The position numbers were made by a program, and so were the translations under genes. 64,000 nucleotides of DNA from Bathymodiolus brooksi (lineage: Eukaryota; Mollusca; Bivalvia; Mytilida; Modiolidae): assembly GCA_963680875.1 (NCBI GenBank), contig OY804576.1, forward strand, positions 73,909,668 to 73,973,667. The letters run 5' to 3'. Each line of letters opens with the position of its first letter. The first letter of the stretch is position 1. The notes below the pieces were generated by a model. The model worked only from the letters and a program-made list of their open reading frames with translations. It searched no databases and was not told where the DNA came from. Positions 44,998 through 56,416 of the stretch are shown here, in pieces.

Positions 44998-46225
44998 CAG
45001 TCTTCGCACTAACCCACTTGCCCGAAACAAGTAAAACTGGATTCGGACAAGTGAAAATAATGAAAGAATTTGTTTGAATAAATAGAAAATTTATCTAAAT
45101 TTGGCTTTTGGGCAAGCAATTGACAAAAATTATGGCAAAGACTGTTCAGGTAACACAAAAGACAGTGAATACCATATGTAGAACACATGAACTGATTACA
45201 TGGGTGAAAGTGTTTTTTTGGACAAAAACTGAAAATGTTCTACCATTAAATGTTGGCTATACTGTCATCGATGAGGGTCGTGAAGTGAAAATTTAGAAAA
45301 ATTAGAAGCCATCTTCTGCATTTTTTGGCATATCAAGCACATAATTAAAATTAGAAAACATCTACTTTTCTGTGATTTTTTATTTTTTGGTGTCCAGAGT
45401 AAGTAATGGTCACTGAATCATCATTGATGGGAAACTTGTAACTAATTTTTCTGCCATTGAAAATGAGTGTGTGCTCACTTGTGAAAGAAGCAGTTACACA
45501 ACGTAACTCTGCCACACGGTCGCTTATTGAAGTATGGCCAAAGGAGGGGTTGCTCTGGGTAAGGTTGCAATTTTCATCAACGTTTCAGCTTTCTTCTGAT
45601 GGTCAGTCACGCAACAATGTAGACACAAGGAATATTTGAAATTTTTGAACAGGTTATATGATATAACCTGATTTCGGGCAGTTTATGCTTAATAAACCGC
45701 GAAGAGGTTTATGAAAAGCGTAAACTGTACCAAACCAGGTTATACAAGTATAACCTGTTCAAAAATTTCAAATATTCCTTATACATGTAATTTAATTTTT
45801 ACAACAAAATTTAATAATTCCTCAATTTTAATTTTAATTACCATTATTTCATACGACTATTTGAATTTGCTGTTGGCGAATGAATATGTTGGTGACATCA
45901 CAATACCAACCCAGGTTATCGAGAATAACCAAAATTTTATCCAAGCGTATCAGATTGTAGTATTCAAATCAAATTTAATTATTTGCATATATATCGGATC
46001 GTATTCCAACAAACAATACAATAACAGAGGCTGGTAATGTCAGGTTTATGGCACTATTACCTCCATCAGTCTTCGCGCTAACCCACTTGCCCGAATCCTG
46101 GGACAAGTCAAACTCGATTCTGACAAGTGAAAATTATGAAAGAATTTGCTTGAATAAATAGATTTTTTTTTCTAAATTTGGCTTTCAGGCAAGAAGGTGA
46201 ACAAAATTAAGGCAAAGACTGACCT
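44998..46225. repeat. Direct repeat pair of about 150 bp, 1 kb apart
   Basis: 44998-45155 and 46066-46224 share TAACCCACTTGCCCGAA, GACAAGTGAAAAT, GAAAGAATTTG and AAATTTGGCTTT. The space between holds a foldback (45627-45780). It may be a decayed element whose ends or internal units these are. Confidence 0.6.
45627..45780. repeat. 154-bp near-complete foldback
   Basis: Outer 32 bp are perfectly inverted (AAGGAATATTTGAAATTTTT ...); inner parts continue at about 80-85 percent (AACCTG(A/G)TTT, CAGTTTA(T/C)GCTT) down to a small inner hairpin AAACC/GGTTT. Two palindromic AGGTTATA-TATAACCT blocks sit inside the arms. Confidence 0.85.
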
Positions 46226-46626
46226 CCATGCATGACATTTGTTATCATTTTCGTACTGCTATGCCCACTTCCATTTGTTTTCTATATCTTTTTCAAGGCT
46301 TTATGTATTACAGCATTCGGTTAGTCAGACAGTCTTACAACATGTTGCAAAACAAATTATAGTTGCCCAGGGTTTCTGTTTGGTGTCGGTCATCGGCCGA
46401 TAATTTGCGTATATGACAGGAAATAATTTGACATTGCTGGCAAAATGACCGTTTTTTCCAAAATAAGTGACCAAAAAGACTGATTCATGCTACATATGCA
46501 TCGGACAAGTGATCGAGTATTTTTGTTAATTAATATGATTCTGTCAGTGTCACTAGATCACATTTATTGGTAGAGGAAACTAGAGTACCCATTGAAAACC
46601 ACTAGATCGCCAAAGCGCTTACGATA
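46226..46626. other. Non-coding; short SINE 1 fragment at the end
   Basis: 46540-46610 resembles SINE 1 (TTTATTGGTAGAGGAAACTAG, GAAAACCACT). Nothing else recognised. Confidence 0.4.
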
Positions 46627-47535
46627 CAGGGCTCACGTTGGAGGGCGATTCGGGCGAAGAAGTCGCCTTGTGGCTGCTCACTTCGCTTTGTACTAGTGCC
46701 AAAAGAGAAGTGGAAGTCGCCCTGTAATTTTACCAAGTCGCTTTGCTAATTTTAACTGTTAAAAAACATTGGTATATTTTTACTACAAAATTTTCGTTTT
46801 TCAAACCGCCATTGTAAAGGGACGTAATCGAAACAGTTACGAATATAAAAACTGTATTACTGATCCGAACTCGGGAAAATAACGTCGGTATTGTTTCATT
46901 TCATTTATTTGGGGTTTGATGGCGGCTATCCAAAGGGATTGTTAACTTTGTGGATATGATTAGTTTCTTAATCAATATCAATCAGTGATTAAAGAGAAGC
47001 AATGTAAATAATATACACTCATTAAAATGTGATTAAATAATTAGCAATTTCACAGCTTTTTTTGGGGCATATATTTATCTTATCTAATGTTTTGTCATTT
47101 TATCTATGTGTGACTTGTTTGAAACAATGCTGATGTCAAAATAAATTTTATTATTCAATTTTATTTATTTATTATTTATTGGACAATAGTTGACTATCAT
47201 ATACATGTATGTGCCTTTATCATCGGTGCAAAACAAAACAAAGAATCTGAAAAGGGTTTACTTAATACAAACAAACAAAAAACAAATACAAGGACATATG
47301 TAAATCAGAGACATGATATGCTAACAAAAACAAGGAACAACTACTGAATATACTTTAATGCATAACAAGTACATTATAACATACGAATGCCACGATAATG
47401 CCCCGCGAATGTGAAAAGTGGGACAATTAATTAGAGAAATATTTTGACTTCTCCCTGTTGTCTCTCACTTCTCTTTTGTCAGCACCTGAAAGAGAAGTCA
47501 CTTCTCCCTCTGATTTCAAAGTAGTGGGAGCCCTG
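46627..47535. mobile_element. hAT-like non-autonomous element, 909 bp
   Basis: Ends CAGGGCTC(A/C)C inverted, flanked by CGATA (46622-46626, 47536-47540). AGAGAAGT words recur near both ends. No transposase ORF. Confidence 0.65.
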
Positions 47536-47540
47536 CGATA

Positions 47541-47957
47541 TCAGTAAAATGACCATGATTTAAAACGTGTACATGACGTACAGTATGCATAAAATGGTCA
47601 CCGCCGGTGTGCCTAGTGGAACCATTCTGGCTGTTCATTAAAATCATTTACAGAAATGTTCGCATTTATCAAACGAAATAAGAGTGATGCAAAAAATTTT
47701 GCATAGCAAAAGCCTTTATGATATATTTCCTGACCTTCACAGGAAAGATAGTAAAACCCTGATTTGCAATATCTCTTGAAAATTGAAAAAAAAAAACACC
47801 TGCCTGCCTGCCCTTAAAATTTTTCCTATGTTAGGGGAAACCAACAATTAATTTTACATGGCCTTAGTAACAATTAATTTTATTGGTGAATTCCCCCCCC
47901 CCCCCAATCGGAAAATTCTTTAGTAAATTTTTTTTTTTTATCTTTCCCTTACCCTGA
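47541..47957. other. Non-coding with C-run
   Basis: A run of about 13 C (47886-47898) and T-rich sequence; nothing else. Confidence 0.35.
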
Positions 47958-48769
47958 CAGAGCTCCAGATAATTTTCAAGTCCAAAGGGTAATTACCCCC
48001 TACTTTTGAAAATGATGGGTATTTGCATATTTCCTTTGCACTGTTGTACTCTCTACTTCAGAAAAGATTGCTTACATGTACACTTTTAAAATTATGTTTG
48101 ACACAAGTGTTATTCAATAAACGCAGGATGCAAGTGAAATGTATATCTCTGTTTAATTTGACACGATTGTGTCATGTTTATTAATAAAATGTTGTAAATA
48201 TTTTGTTTTTTGCTCGTCGACTTCGGCAGTTTTCACAGCCGTGTTGATAATGTCATCAATGATTCCTTTAACTATGCTGTCACTAGACACAGATGAAACT
48301 GTCAGGAACTTAAGTATATAATTTTCCGTAGCGTGCTTATTCATGTTCTTGCTCATTTTCAACGAACAACGTGTTCCCAAATTTTTCTTATCTTATCTTA
48401 AATTTACTTTCGTTTTAGTTCTTACTTATTACATAAACCGCATTTATTGTAATATTGACCGCGATTGAATGATTTATCATAAATATCCAATCAGATCTCT
48501 TTTGACATCGATACTTAGAAAGGCAAGCATTCGGTACTCCTCGGATGTATACGCTCTCTCCTTCGAAAAGTATAAAGGGAAGTAATTATGGGGAATTTCT
48601 CAAAGACAAAAATGTATTGTTATGTACACGACTGTACAAGTACGCTCCGAATTTGGAAAGTTTGCTTACACAGCAATATGCATGCGTAATGTGTACACTC
48701 TGATCTGATAATACATGCGTTTTTACTCGTTTTCATAGCATAAAAATACGCAGCTTATCTGGAGCTCTG
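47958..48769. mobile_element. hAT-like element, 812 bp
   Basis: Inverted ends CAGAGCTCCAGATAA, flanked by CCCTGA (47952-47957, 48770-48775). On the minus strand 48153-48380 is an open frame of 75 codons, of unknown function, rich in Lys/Ile. Confidence 0.65.
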
Positions 48770-48965
48770 CCCTGATACGCTAAATCTTGTTCGATTGGTT
48801 CTTTAACCGTACTTCAACCAATGAAATAGCCGATGCATTACGTTCCAGGCCATTTTTCCCATGCTTCCCATTCATTTATTTCTGCAATAGCCTTTAGCTT
48901 AATGAATCAAACCACACCGTAATATATCATTAAATAACCTATAAGTTTTAGGAAAATTAGGACAC

Positions 48966-49515
48966 AACAAGATGAACTGTGAGCTAATGCTCACCTATGA
49001 TACCCCCGCTCTTTGGCAAACAGGAAGTAGGAATCTAACGGGTCAAAAAAACGCTTCCCACGATATGGGGTACCTATATGAAGCTTGTGACCAAATATCA
49101 GATTTCTGCCATCAATAGTTGCTGAGAAAAATGAGCATATATGTTCAATGTGTATAAAAATCAACAAAGTCGGCAAACAGGAAGTAGGATCTGATGGGTC
49201 CAAAAAAGCTTCCCACGATATGGGGTACCTATATGAAGCTTGTGACCAAATATCAGATTTCTGCCATCAATAGTTGCTGAGAAAAATGAGCATATATGTT
49301 CAATGTGTATAAAGACCAACTAAGTCGGCAAACAGGAAGTAGGAATCTGACGGGTCCAAAAACGCTACCCACAATATGGTATACCTATATGATGCTTGTG
49401 ACAAAATATCAGATTTCTGTCATCAACAGTTACTGAGAAAAATGCGACGAAAAATATGTTGGACGGACAGAGGTAAAACAGTATACCCCCCTCCCCCTTC
49501 GGGGAGCGGGGGTAT
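48966..49515 (+). mobile_element. Helitron-like family A, complete copy
   Basis: Left ACAAGATGAACTGTGAGC with hairpin, about three units with CAAACAGGAAGTAGGA; right GGACGGACAGAGG, hairpin TCCCCcttcGGGGA, GCGGGGGTATA. Confidence 0.8.
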
Positions 49516-50870
49516 AATTACAAAATACAGCTTAAACAGATCAGGATCCTCATCCTAAAAAAATTTATCGAATTTACTCAAATCTTAAGAACTGTCTGGA
49601 CCATTGCCAAAGAAAACAGAAATCTGTCAAAATGTGGAAATCTTTAACACATGTGATTAAGACTGGTTACTGGCCATGGTGTGGATCACTAATTTTTATC
49701 TAACCAAGAAGTGTCGTTTTGTAGTCACTGTCTCAGAAGAATATGCCATTGGAGGAAACTAACGTTTCTGGATGAAACATTTGACCCAGCCAGATCCAAG
49801 AATTCCTAAGCAACCAATGTTGAAACCAAAAATCAGACTACCCATGATATTCAACCAAATTAAAAATAATGCCCAAAATAATACCTGTGTTTCTGCTAAG
49901 CCTAACGTTTAGTGCCTACTCTATTCTTACACGCAGCAAAATATCAGTAAAGTGGATTAAGTGAGAGATCAGATTTTTATCAGATTGAAATAGCCTATAG
50001 CCCGATAATTTCAAAAAATATAATGCTTATCTTTCAACGAGTTTTTCTTATTGCAGCTGTCGTTTTGTCACAATACTGCCTCTCCATAGACCCGAGGGTG
50101 AAAGGTAAGCAGCACCAACTTCAACGGCGGGAATTTTGAATGAATCTACTTTACTCGGTTTGTCTCAAAATTCAATCGTTAGAATTAAATGCATGAAATA
50201 TACACTTCAGTATGTCATATTTCCAGGAAACACTAAAATTATCGTTCATTTTTGTTTCGGTTATAAATTTTAATTTTTTAACTATCGTAAGTGGCACTAC
50301 TACTTTCATTATCTGGCCTAGGCATAGGAGAGGCAAATGTTTGCAACATTGTGACAATACCGACTGCTGCGGAAAGAAAAACGGTCATCAGAAGGTAGCA
50401 TGGATAGTCAACAAGGACCTATGCCTTTTTTTTATGGTGACACAAAGTATATTGACTGGTCATTCATTACTGAGAAAATTACACTTGCATAGCATGACAA
50501 AAATAAGACATTGATATTTTTATGCATAAATAATCATTTTCTTGGGGGGTTTTTCAAAACAAAATGTAAACGAAATACGGTTTCCGTAAAACACATTTCC
50601 ACGATGTATGCAATACCAGGAAGCAAATTGATATTATAAATAATTATGAAGTATGTGGAAATTTTCCACCACACTACCGCTAACAGTTTGAATATATTTT
50701 ACTGTGTATCACATGACTCAACACAACACTTCCGTTTGCTTTGTTTGTGACTTCAAAAATGGCCGCGCCCATGCAACAATAAACAAGCGTGTTTAATAAA
50801 ACACAGAAAATGTTCTTTTATGACATACAGCAATGAACTATGTATATTTTCCCTAGAAATTTCGTTTTAC
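49516..50870. other. Non-coding (probable XPO1 first intron)
   Basis: No supported gene. A plus-strand ORF at 50212-50514 has a hydrophobic start and a few cysteines but no support. Nothing else recognised. Confidence 0.35.
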
Positions 50871-50990
50871 CTCTCGATATTCTTCTACTGGTCACATTCA
50901 ACTTCTTGTGAGAAAGCATCAAATTTTGCCTAACCGGTTGAAACTGGCAAAGAACCGCCATTCAGTTTGGTCTTCGGTAATGTCCGTAAT
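50871..50990 (-). promoter_or_regulatory. Candidate XPO1 first exon and promoter
   Basis: Read on the minus strand, a stretch ending ATATCGAGAG meets a plausible donor GTAAAACG at 50870. Just upstream is AATGGCGG, a YY1-like motif of the kind common near start sites of housekeeping genes. An ETS-like ACTTCCG lies on the plus strand near 50729. No coding sequence is implied. Inference only. Confidence 0.25.
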
Positions 50991-51815
50991 AAGAGTTAAA
51001 TTGTTAACTAAATATAAAATATATAGATGTGCATTTTTTCGTCATTATTCTAAAAGTATAGAATGATATATTATAGAATTACATATTTTGAAAACGATTT
51101 GCACAGTTGAAAAGTTAATTATTTTTCGTAATATGTGAATTTTGTAAGATAGATTTTGATTGGATATTAAAAAGCAGTCGAAAAATAAGAATTAATAAAA
51201 ACTGCAAGTTCTTCGTTCACTATCAGATTTTGAGAGAATAAGAAATCTACTTTCACGTCATATTTTGGAAGAAAAATATTTGAATATGGGAAAAACTACG
51301 CATTCCGCTAAATTTTGGAAGCGGAAAATTTTATTAAAGTAACCAATCAAATAAGACCTTTCAAACAAGCAACTTGACATACTTTCACTTTCGATTTAAC
51401 GTAGAACGGGGTTCAAATAGGGAATGCGTGTTTAAATAACCAGATTCGACCCGACAGTGACTGGATTATGTTGATAAACAATGGAAAAATACAAATTTGT
51501 TAGAGATATGTTTTATTTAATCTTGACCATGTTGCCACATTCTCACATCCAAATCGGCTACCGAGAACCTTTTCTTAGTGTCGAAAACTTCAAACCATGG
51601 TCATGGATTTGGTCATTCTGGACGTAAATCGCCATGTCCACTACTACAATGAACACATCAGATGCGTTAAAATTGAATACTAGAAATTAATCGATTTCTC
51701 AGGATCCAAAATCTGAACCATTTTAAATGAAATGCATGAATTTTGCAACTCATTAAAGGCGAAGGAAATCCAATAATAGTAGGGTGATTGAAACGTAATG
51801 CATTGCTTATTACAC
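50991..51815. other. Intergenic, nothing recognised
   Basis: AT-rich, without ORFs or repeats that I recognise. Confidence 0.35.
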
Positions 51816-52027
51816 CAGAGGCTCACGTTTACATTCATACAATTTTTCAGAAGGTATTTTTAATTCGTTTAACATATTGTCCTATGTTAATCTTTAATCC
51901 ATTCAGATGGGATTGTGTTTGTCCTTACATAGTCATATCTCTACAACAAATATGTTGCCATACACCAGACAAAAATTCAATAGAAAAAAAATTGCATACA
52001 AATGATATCCAGGGTCAGGTGAGCTAA
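51816..52027 (+). mobile_element. Helitron-like family B, short deleted copy (212 bp)
   Basis: CAGAGGCTCACG at the left, GGGTCAGGTGAGCTAA at the right; internal units missing. Confidence 0.55.
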
Positions 52028-52117
52028 TAAAAAGTAATAAACTACATTTTCTAGTTAAAAGAATCACAGAAAGCTATTAAATTTGGCATGTTAAACTCAA
52101 ATAATATAAATTATATA

Positions 52118-52542
52118 AAATATAAATTTTCCGCAGGCAAGGCAGCTGCCACACTGGCAAATGTGACGTCACTACCATTCCGGTTAAGATTTGTCATGAA
52201 CAACTACCGACAAACTAGCAGTGTCATCAGCATGATGTCACAACTAGGTTGGGAAGAACTTGGGCTCAGAAGAGCACGTATTAAGACGATTTTACTATTT
52301 AAGATCGTAAACAATCTTGTTGATATACCACCAGAACCATTCCTCATTCCAACTGGCGCCATCACTAGAGGACATAACATCAGGTTCCTTCAACCCGTGA
52401 CACACCAGAACAATAACCATGCAGTATTCCTTCTTCCCGAGTGGTATCAGGACATGGAACACACTACCTCAGCAACTGGCCAAGCATGACTTTCCTGGAG
52501 GGTTTCCGACAGGCCCTGGCCAACACCACCATTGTACCATAG
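52118..52542 (+). pseudogene. LINE (non-LTR retrotransposon) reverse transcriptase C-terminus, frameshifted
   Basis: Reads NYRQTSSVISMMSQLGWEEL, then IVNNLVDIPPEPFLIPTG and TRGHNIRFLQPV, a well-known LINE RT C-terminal pattern. Near 52420 the frame shifts to SFFPSGIRTWNTLPQQL, and again to FRQALANTTIVP with TAG at 52540-52542. 5'-truncated as usual for LINEs; no poly(A) tail seen. Confidence 0.75.
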
Positions 52543-52791
52543 AACTACTCCTTCTGTTTTTAATTGTATATACTGGACATTTTAATCGTACATGGGGGGG
52601 GGCAGTTTTATTGTGTCATATGAACAGTGTGATTATACTACTCAACCATGAGTTCTGCACTTATAGAAGAAGAATTCAAGTATCAGTTATCAACGCAATG
52701 CATATCAACCAAGGATGTATATATACGTCCTTGTATCAACCAACCAAAAAATGTACACTTACCGAGTTTTAACTAATGAGGAATTAGAAAT

Positions 52792-53032
52792 ACATACACA
52801 TGTATGGGTTCTAAGCTCCTTAATATGAAACAGGCACCGCCTGAAAAGCTCGCGAAATCGGTATCAATCGTGACTACTCGGCAATTTCCGCTACACTAGG
52901 CGTAGCGAGAATGACCGAGTAGTTACGATTGGACAGGATGCTCTTCGATACCTTTCGTAAGTTATCAAGGGTTCTCGAAAAGCGGTAACCCAGATGTGTT
53001 GAAACTTTTTCATAGGCATGTGTATGGATGAT
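52792..53032. repeat. Imperfect foldback, about 240 bp
   Basis: Outer CATACACATG..TATG is mirrored at 53010-53030; inner CGTGACTACTCGG is mirrored by CCGAGTAGTTACG around GCTAC/GTAGC. Possible MITE. Confidence 0.5.
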
Positions 53033-53268
53033 AAGGATTTCTCAATTCAAAAATCAGATATTTTATTGAATAAATGCATAAATACAATATCCAATGGTAT
53101 TGCACATCAGGCATAGCCTATGTAAGTGCTCTCCCTCAATAACTGAGGACATCAAGTATAATGATAAGAATAATTAATTAATTTACATTGTAATTAGTGT
53201 ACATGATAACGATTTCTGTTTTAGTCAAAGTAAATGGTATTCGTCATTATTCCTTTATTGATTTAATT

Positions 53269-54505
53269 ATGTCTCCCCCCACTTTGGTGGGGAGACATAT
53301 TGTTTTTGTCCTGTCTGTCCGTCACACAGTTTGTCAGCGCAACTCCTCTGAAACTACTGAACAGAATTTCATGAAACTTGGTAGGTAGTAAGGACACCAT
53401 ATGTAATTGTGCATATTACCAGGAAATTTTGATCGCCTGAATTTTGTGGGAGTTATGCCCCTTTGAACAGAAATTTCCCGAAATTTACTACTGAAGCAGC
53501 TTGTCAGCGCAACTCCTCTGAAACTATTGAACAGAATTTCATGAAAATTGGTAGGTAGTAAGGACACCATGTGTAGTTGTGCATATTACCAGGAAATTTT
53601 GATCGCCTGAATTTTGTGGGAGTTATGCCCCTTTGAACTTAGAAATTTCCCGAAATTTACTACTGAAGCAGCTTGTCAACGCAACTCCTCTGAAACTACT
53701 GAACAGAATTTCATGAAACTTGGTAGGTAGTAAGGACACCATATGTAGTTGTGCATATTACCAGGAAATTTTTATCCCCTAAATTTTGTGGGAGATATGC
53801 CCCTTTGAACTTAAAAATTTCCCGAAGTATACTTCTGAAGCAGCTTGTCAGCGCAACTCCTCTGAAACTACTGAACAGAATTTCATGAAACTTGGTAGGT
53901 AGTAAGGACACCATATGTAGTTGTGCATATTACCAGGAAATTTTGTGGGAGTTATGCCCCTTTGAACTTAAAAATTTCTCGAAATATACTTCTGAAGCAG
54001 CTTGTCAGCACAACTCCTCTGAAACTACTGAACAGAATTTCATGAAACTTGGTAGGTAGTAAGGACATCATATGTAGTTGTGCATATTACCAGGAAATTG
54101 TGATCCCCTAAATTTTGTGAGAGTTATTTGCAAACACTCTAGTGTAATATCCATTACTGAAACTTGTATATATATGTATGTACAAGAGTCTATCATAATG
54201 TCACTATTTCCCTGAAAAAGTTTTTCATCACCAATCCATTGATTTTAGAAGAACAAAACTCCTTTAAACTCATTGGAACATAGGCTGAGCAATTTTCTGG
54301 AACAGGGAACTTTGCCATGACAATGTGGAATAGTACCTGTAACCCTTGCTTTAACACTTTTGATCAAATTTATTTTGTGTTTCATGGATTAAAAACATTT
54401 TTTTTTTGTTATTCATTGAAGCTTAATTTTATTTGTTACCTAAATAGATTTTTTACCTTTGACTACAGTTTGTGGGACGGGGGGAGACATTCGTTTTTGC
54501 GGGCA
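53269..54505 (+). mobile_element. Helitron-like family C, complete copy
   Basis: Left hairpin GTCTCCCC ... GGGGAGAC with GTCTGTCCGTC; five internal units spaced 157-172 bp share CTCCTCTGAAACTACTGAAC and TGCATATTACCAGGAAATT; right GGGGGGAGACATTCG. Same architecture as family A, different sequence. Confidence 0.7.
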
Positions 54506-54839
54506 TAAACAATCTTTAATTTTACCATGCTTCAGTCATAAATAGCTCTCTTTGCGAGCTTATAATTTCGTTCCACAATATTCGAAAGAGGAAATTAATG
54601 GTATCAGGACAACTCGGTACCTGGACATCTCGGTAGTGAACATATGCGACATTTCGGTACTCGGCACTGGACATTTCGGTACTCGGTACTTGAACTCCAG
54701 AATCAGCAGCAGGGTCAGCGAAAGGATCACAAATAAGCGAAAAATATTGAGGCGAAGTGGGGAAGGGGAAAATGGTAGATGTTTACCTTGAAGTAAGGAA
54801 GAGGAGGGGGCATATATTTTTTTAATGAAACAAGTGCCT

Positions 54840-55305
54840 GTGTTATGTATGTATGTATGTGCTCAGTTATTTATAAGTTACGTATGTATGTGCTCAGTTA
54901 TTTATAAGTTATGTATGTATGTGCTCAGTTATTTATAAGTTACGTATGTATGTGCTCAGTTATTTATAAGTTATGTATGTATGTGCTCAGTTATTTATAA
55001 GTTACGTATGTATGTGCTCAGTTATTTATAAGTTATGTATGTATGTGCTCAGTTATTTATAAGTTATGTATGTATGTGCTCAGTTATTTATAAGTTATGT
55101 ATGTATGTGCTCAGTTATTTATAAGTTACGTATGTATGTGCTCAGTTATTTATAAGTTATGTATGTATGTGCTCAGTTATTTATAAGTTATGTATGTATG
55201 TGCTCAGTTATTTATAATTTATGTATGTATGTGCTCAGTTATTTATAATTTATGTATGTATGTGCTCAGTTATTTATAATTTATGTATGTGTGTGCTCAG
55301 TCTTT
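54840..55305. repeat. Minisatellite, 31-bp unit, 15 units
   Basis: GCTCAGTTATTTATAAGTTA recurs with exact 31-bp spacing from 54861 to 55295. Units vary mainly at AAGTTA(C/T) and, in the last three, AATTTA. A detached block with two more units lies at 55388-55450. Confidence 0.95.
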
Positions 55306-55570
55306 TAAATTGAAACGTTGCTATATTGTTATTTATTGATGATATGATGCAAACAAAATAAAGACAATAAAATGCCATTTATGCCATGTATGTGCTCAGT
55401 TATTTATAAGTTATGTATGTATGTGCTCAGTTATTTATAAGTTATGTAAGTATGTTATTTATTGAATGTGATGCAAACGAAATAAAGACAATTACAATGT
55501 ACCTGCAAGTTATTTTTAATTCCCAGGCCTAACTTTTCATTCTTACACAGTGCATTCTTTCTATGGGTGA

Positions 55571-55640
55571 ATATTATTTAACGTCAACTCGGCAATTTTT
55601 CAGCTATATCATGGCGAGAACATGTTAATGACATGATATG
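55571..55640 (-). repeat. SINE family 2 fragment
   Basis: TTTAACGTCAACTCGGCAAT and TTTCAGCTATATCATGGCGA are the SINE 2 tail. Confidence 0.6.
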
Positions 55641-55663
55641 ACACCTTTTTCTGACTCCTAGTA

Positions 55664-56416
55664 CACGGCTGGTAATCCGCACAAGCAGAACAATCGGTTC
55701 TACAAAGAAATTCTTGAGGATAACTTCCGGTTTTGGTGGAGGACAGTTCACGAAGACGCTTCGCAAGGTATGTACATGTCAAAAATTGAAATTGTCTTCT
55801 TTACTGCTCGAATATTGCAAAATCAGAGAATGCTATGCTGTGGCGAACATGTATAGTTTATTGTTGTATATGAAGTGTAACTCTCGCAAAATCAATCGTC
55901 CCACGAAAAACATGACGAAAATTGTGACACTCTTACATTTCTAAGTTGCTCTTGACAAAGATGCAAGTTAAATTTTCAATATGTTTTCATCATGGGAGTT
56001 TAAATGTAATCGGGGATAAATTCAGATTCGTCAGAAGTAAATTGAAGTCTAGATAAATCTACAAACTGTCAATTTTCTCGTTTTCTTGCTTGAGGAGATC
56101 GGTTCTGATAGAACACATTGCGAATGCATGAGGAGATTTACTAGTTTTGTTAATTGTTTTCTGCAAAATTGCTAAATTGACACTTTTAAACATAAAACTG
56201 ATAAATACTCTAATCAATTTAAACTATTCTCTGTCCACTTTCAGGAGATGCCAGGATTCAAGGGAAAGAGGAAAAGGGGACTGACATTGACTCTTTACAA
56301 AAAACCATTTCGATATAGATTGCCTGTATACATATCACCGCCAAGGAAACGAACAAAAACAAGTAGCAGTACACCAAATTTAAAATCCCATCAATCAGGA
56401 CACCAAGTATATTAAA
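55664..56416 (+). CDS. Possible two-exon coding fragment, unrecognised
   Basis: A segment with acceptor (CTGACTCCTAG) and donor (CGCAAG/GTATGT) at 55664-55768, and a second with acceptor (ACTTTCAG) at 56245 ending in TAA 56414-56416. Joined in one frame this gives a basic protein with TSGFGGGQFTKTLRK, then KRKRGLTLTLYKKPFRYRLP and SPPRKRTKTSSSTPN. Another frame of the first segment is also open (NNRFYKEILEDNFRFWWRTV). I recognise neither. Upstream start unknown. Confidence 0.25.

Noticed and set aside
50212..50514. ORF with hydrophobic start and Cys residues (signal-peptide-like, RGKCLQHCDNTDCC)
   Set aside because: Weak hydrophobic pattern, no conserved partner, no clear splice or poly(A) context; AT-rich sequence often yields such ORFs.
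54840..55305. CRISPR-like array
   Set aside because: Contiguous 31-bp units without unique spacers, in animal nuclear DNA: a minisatellite.
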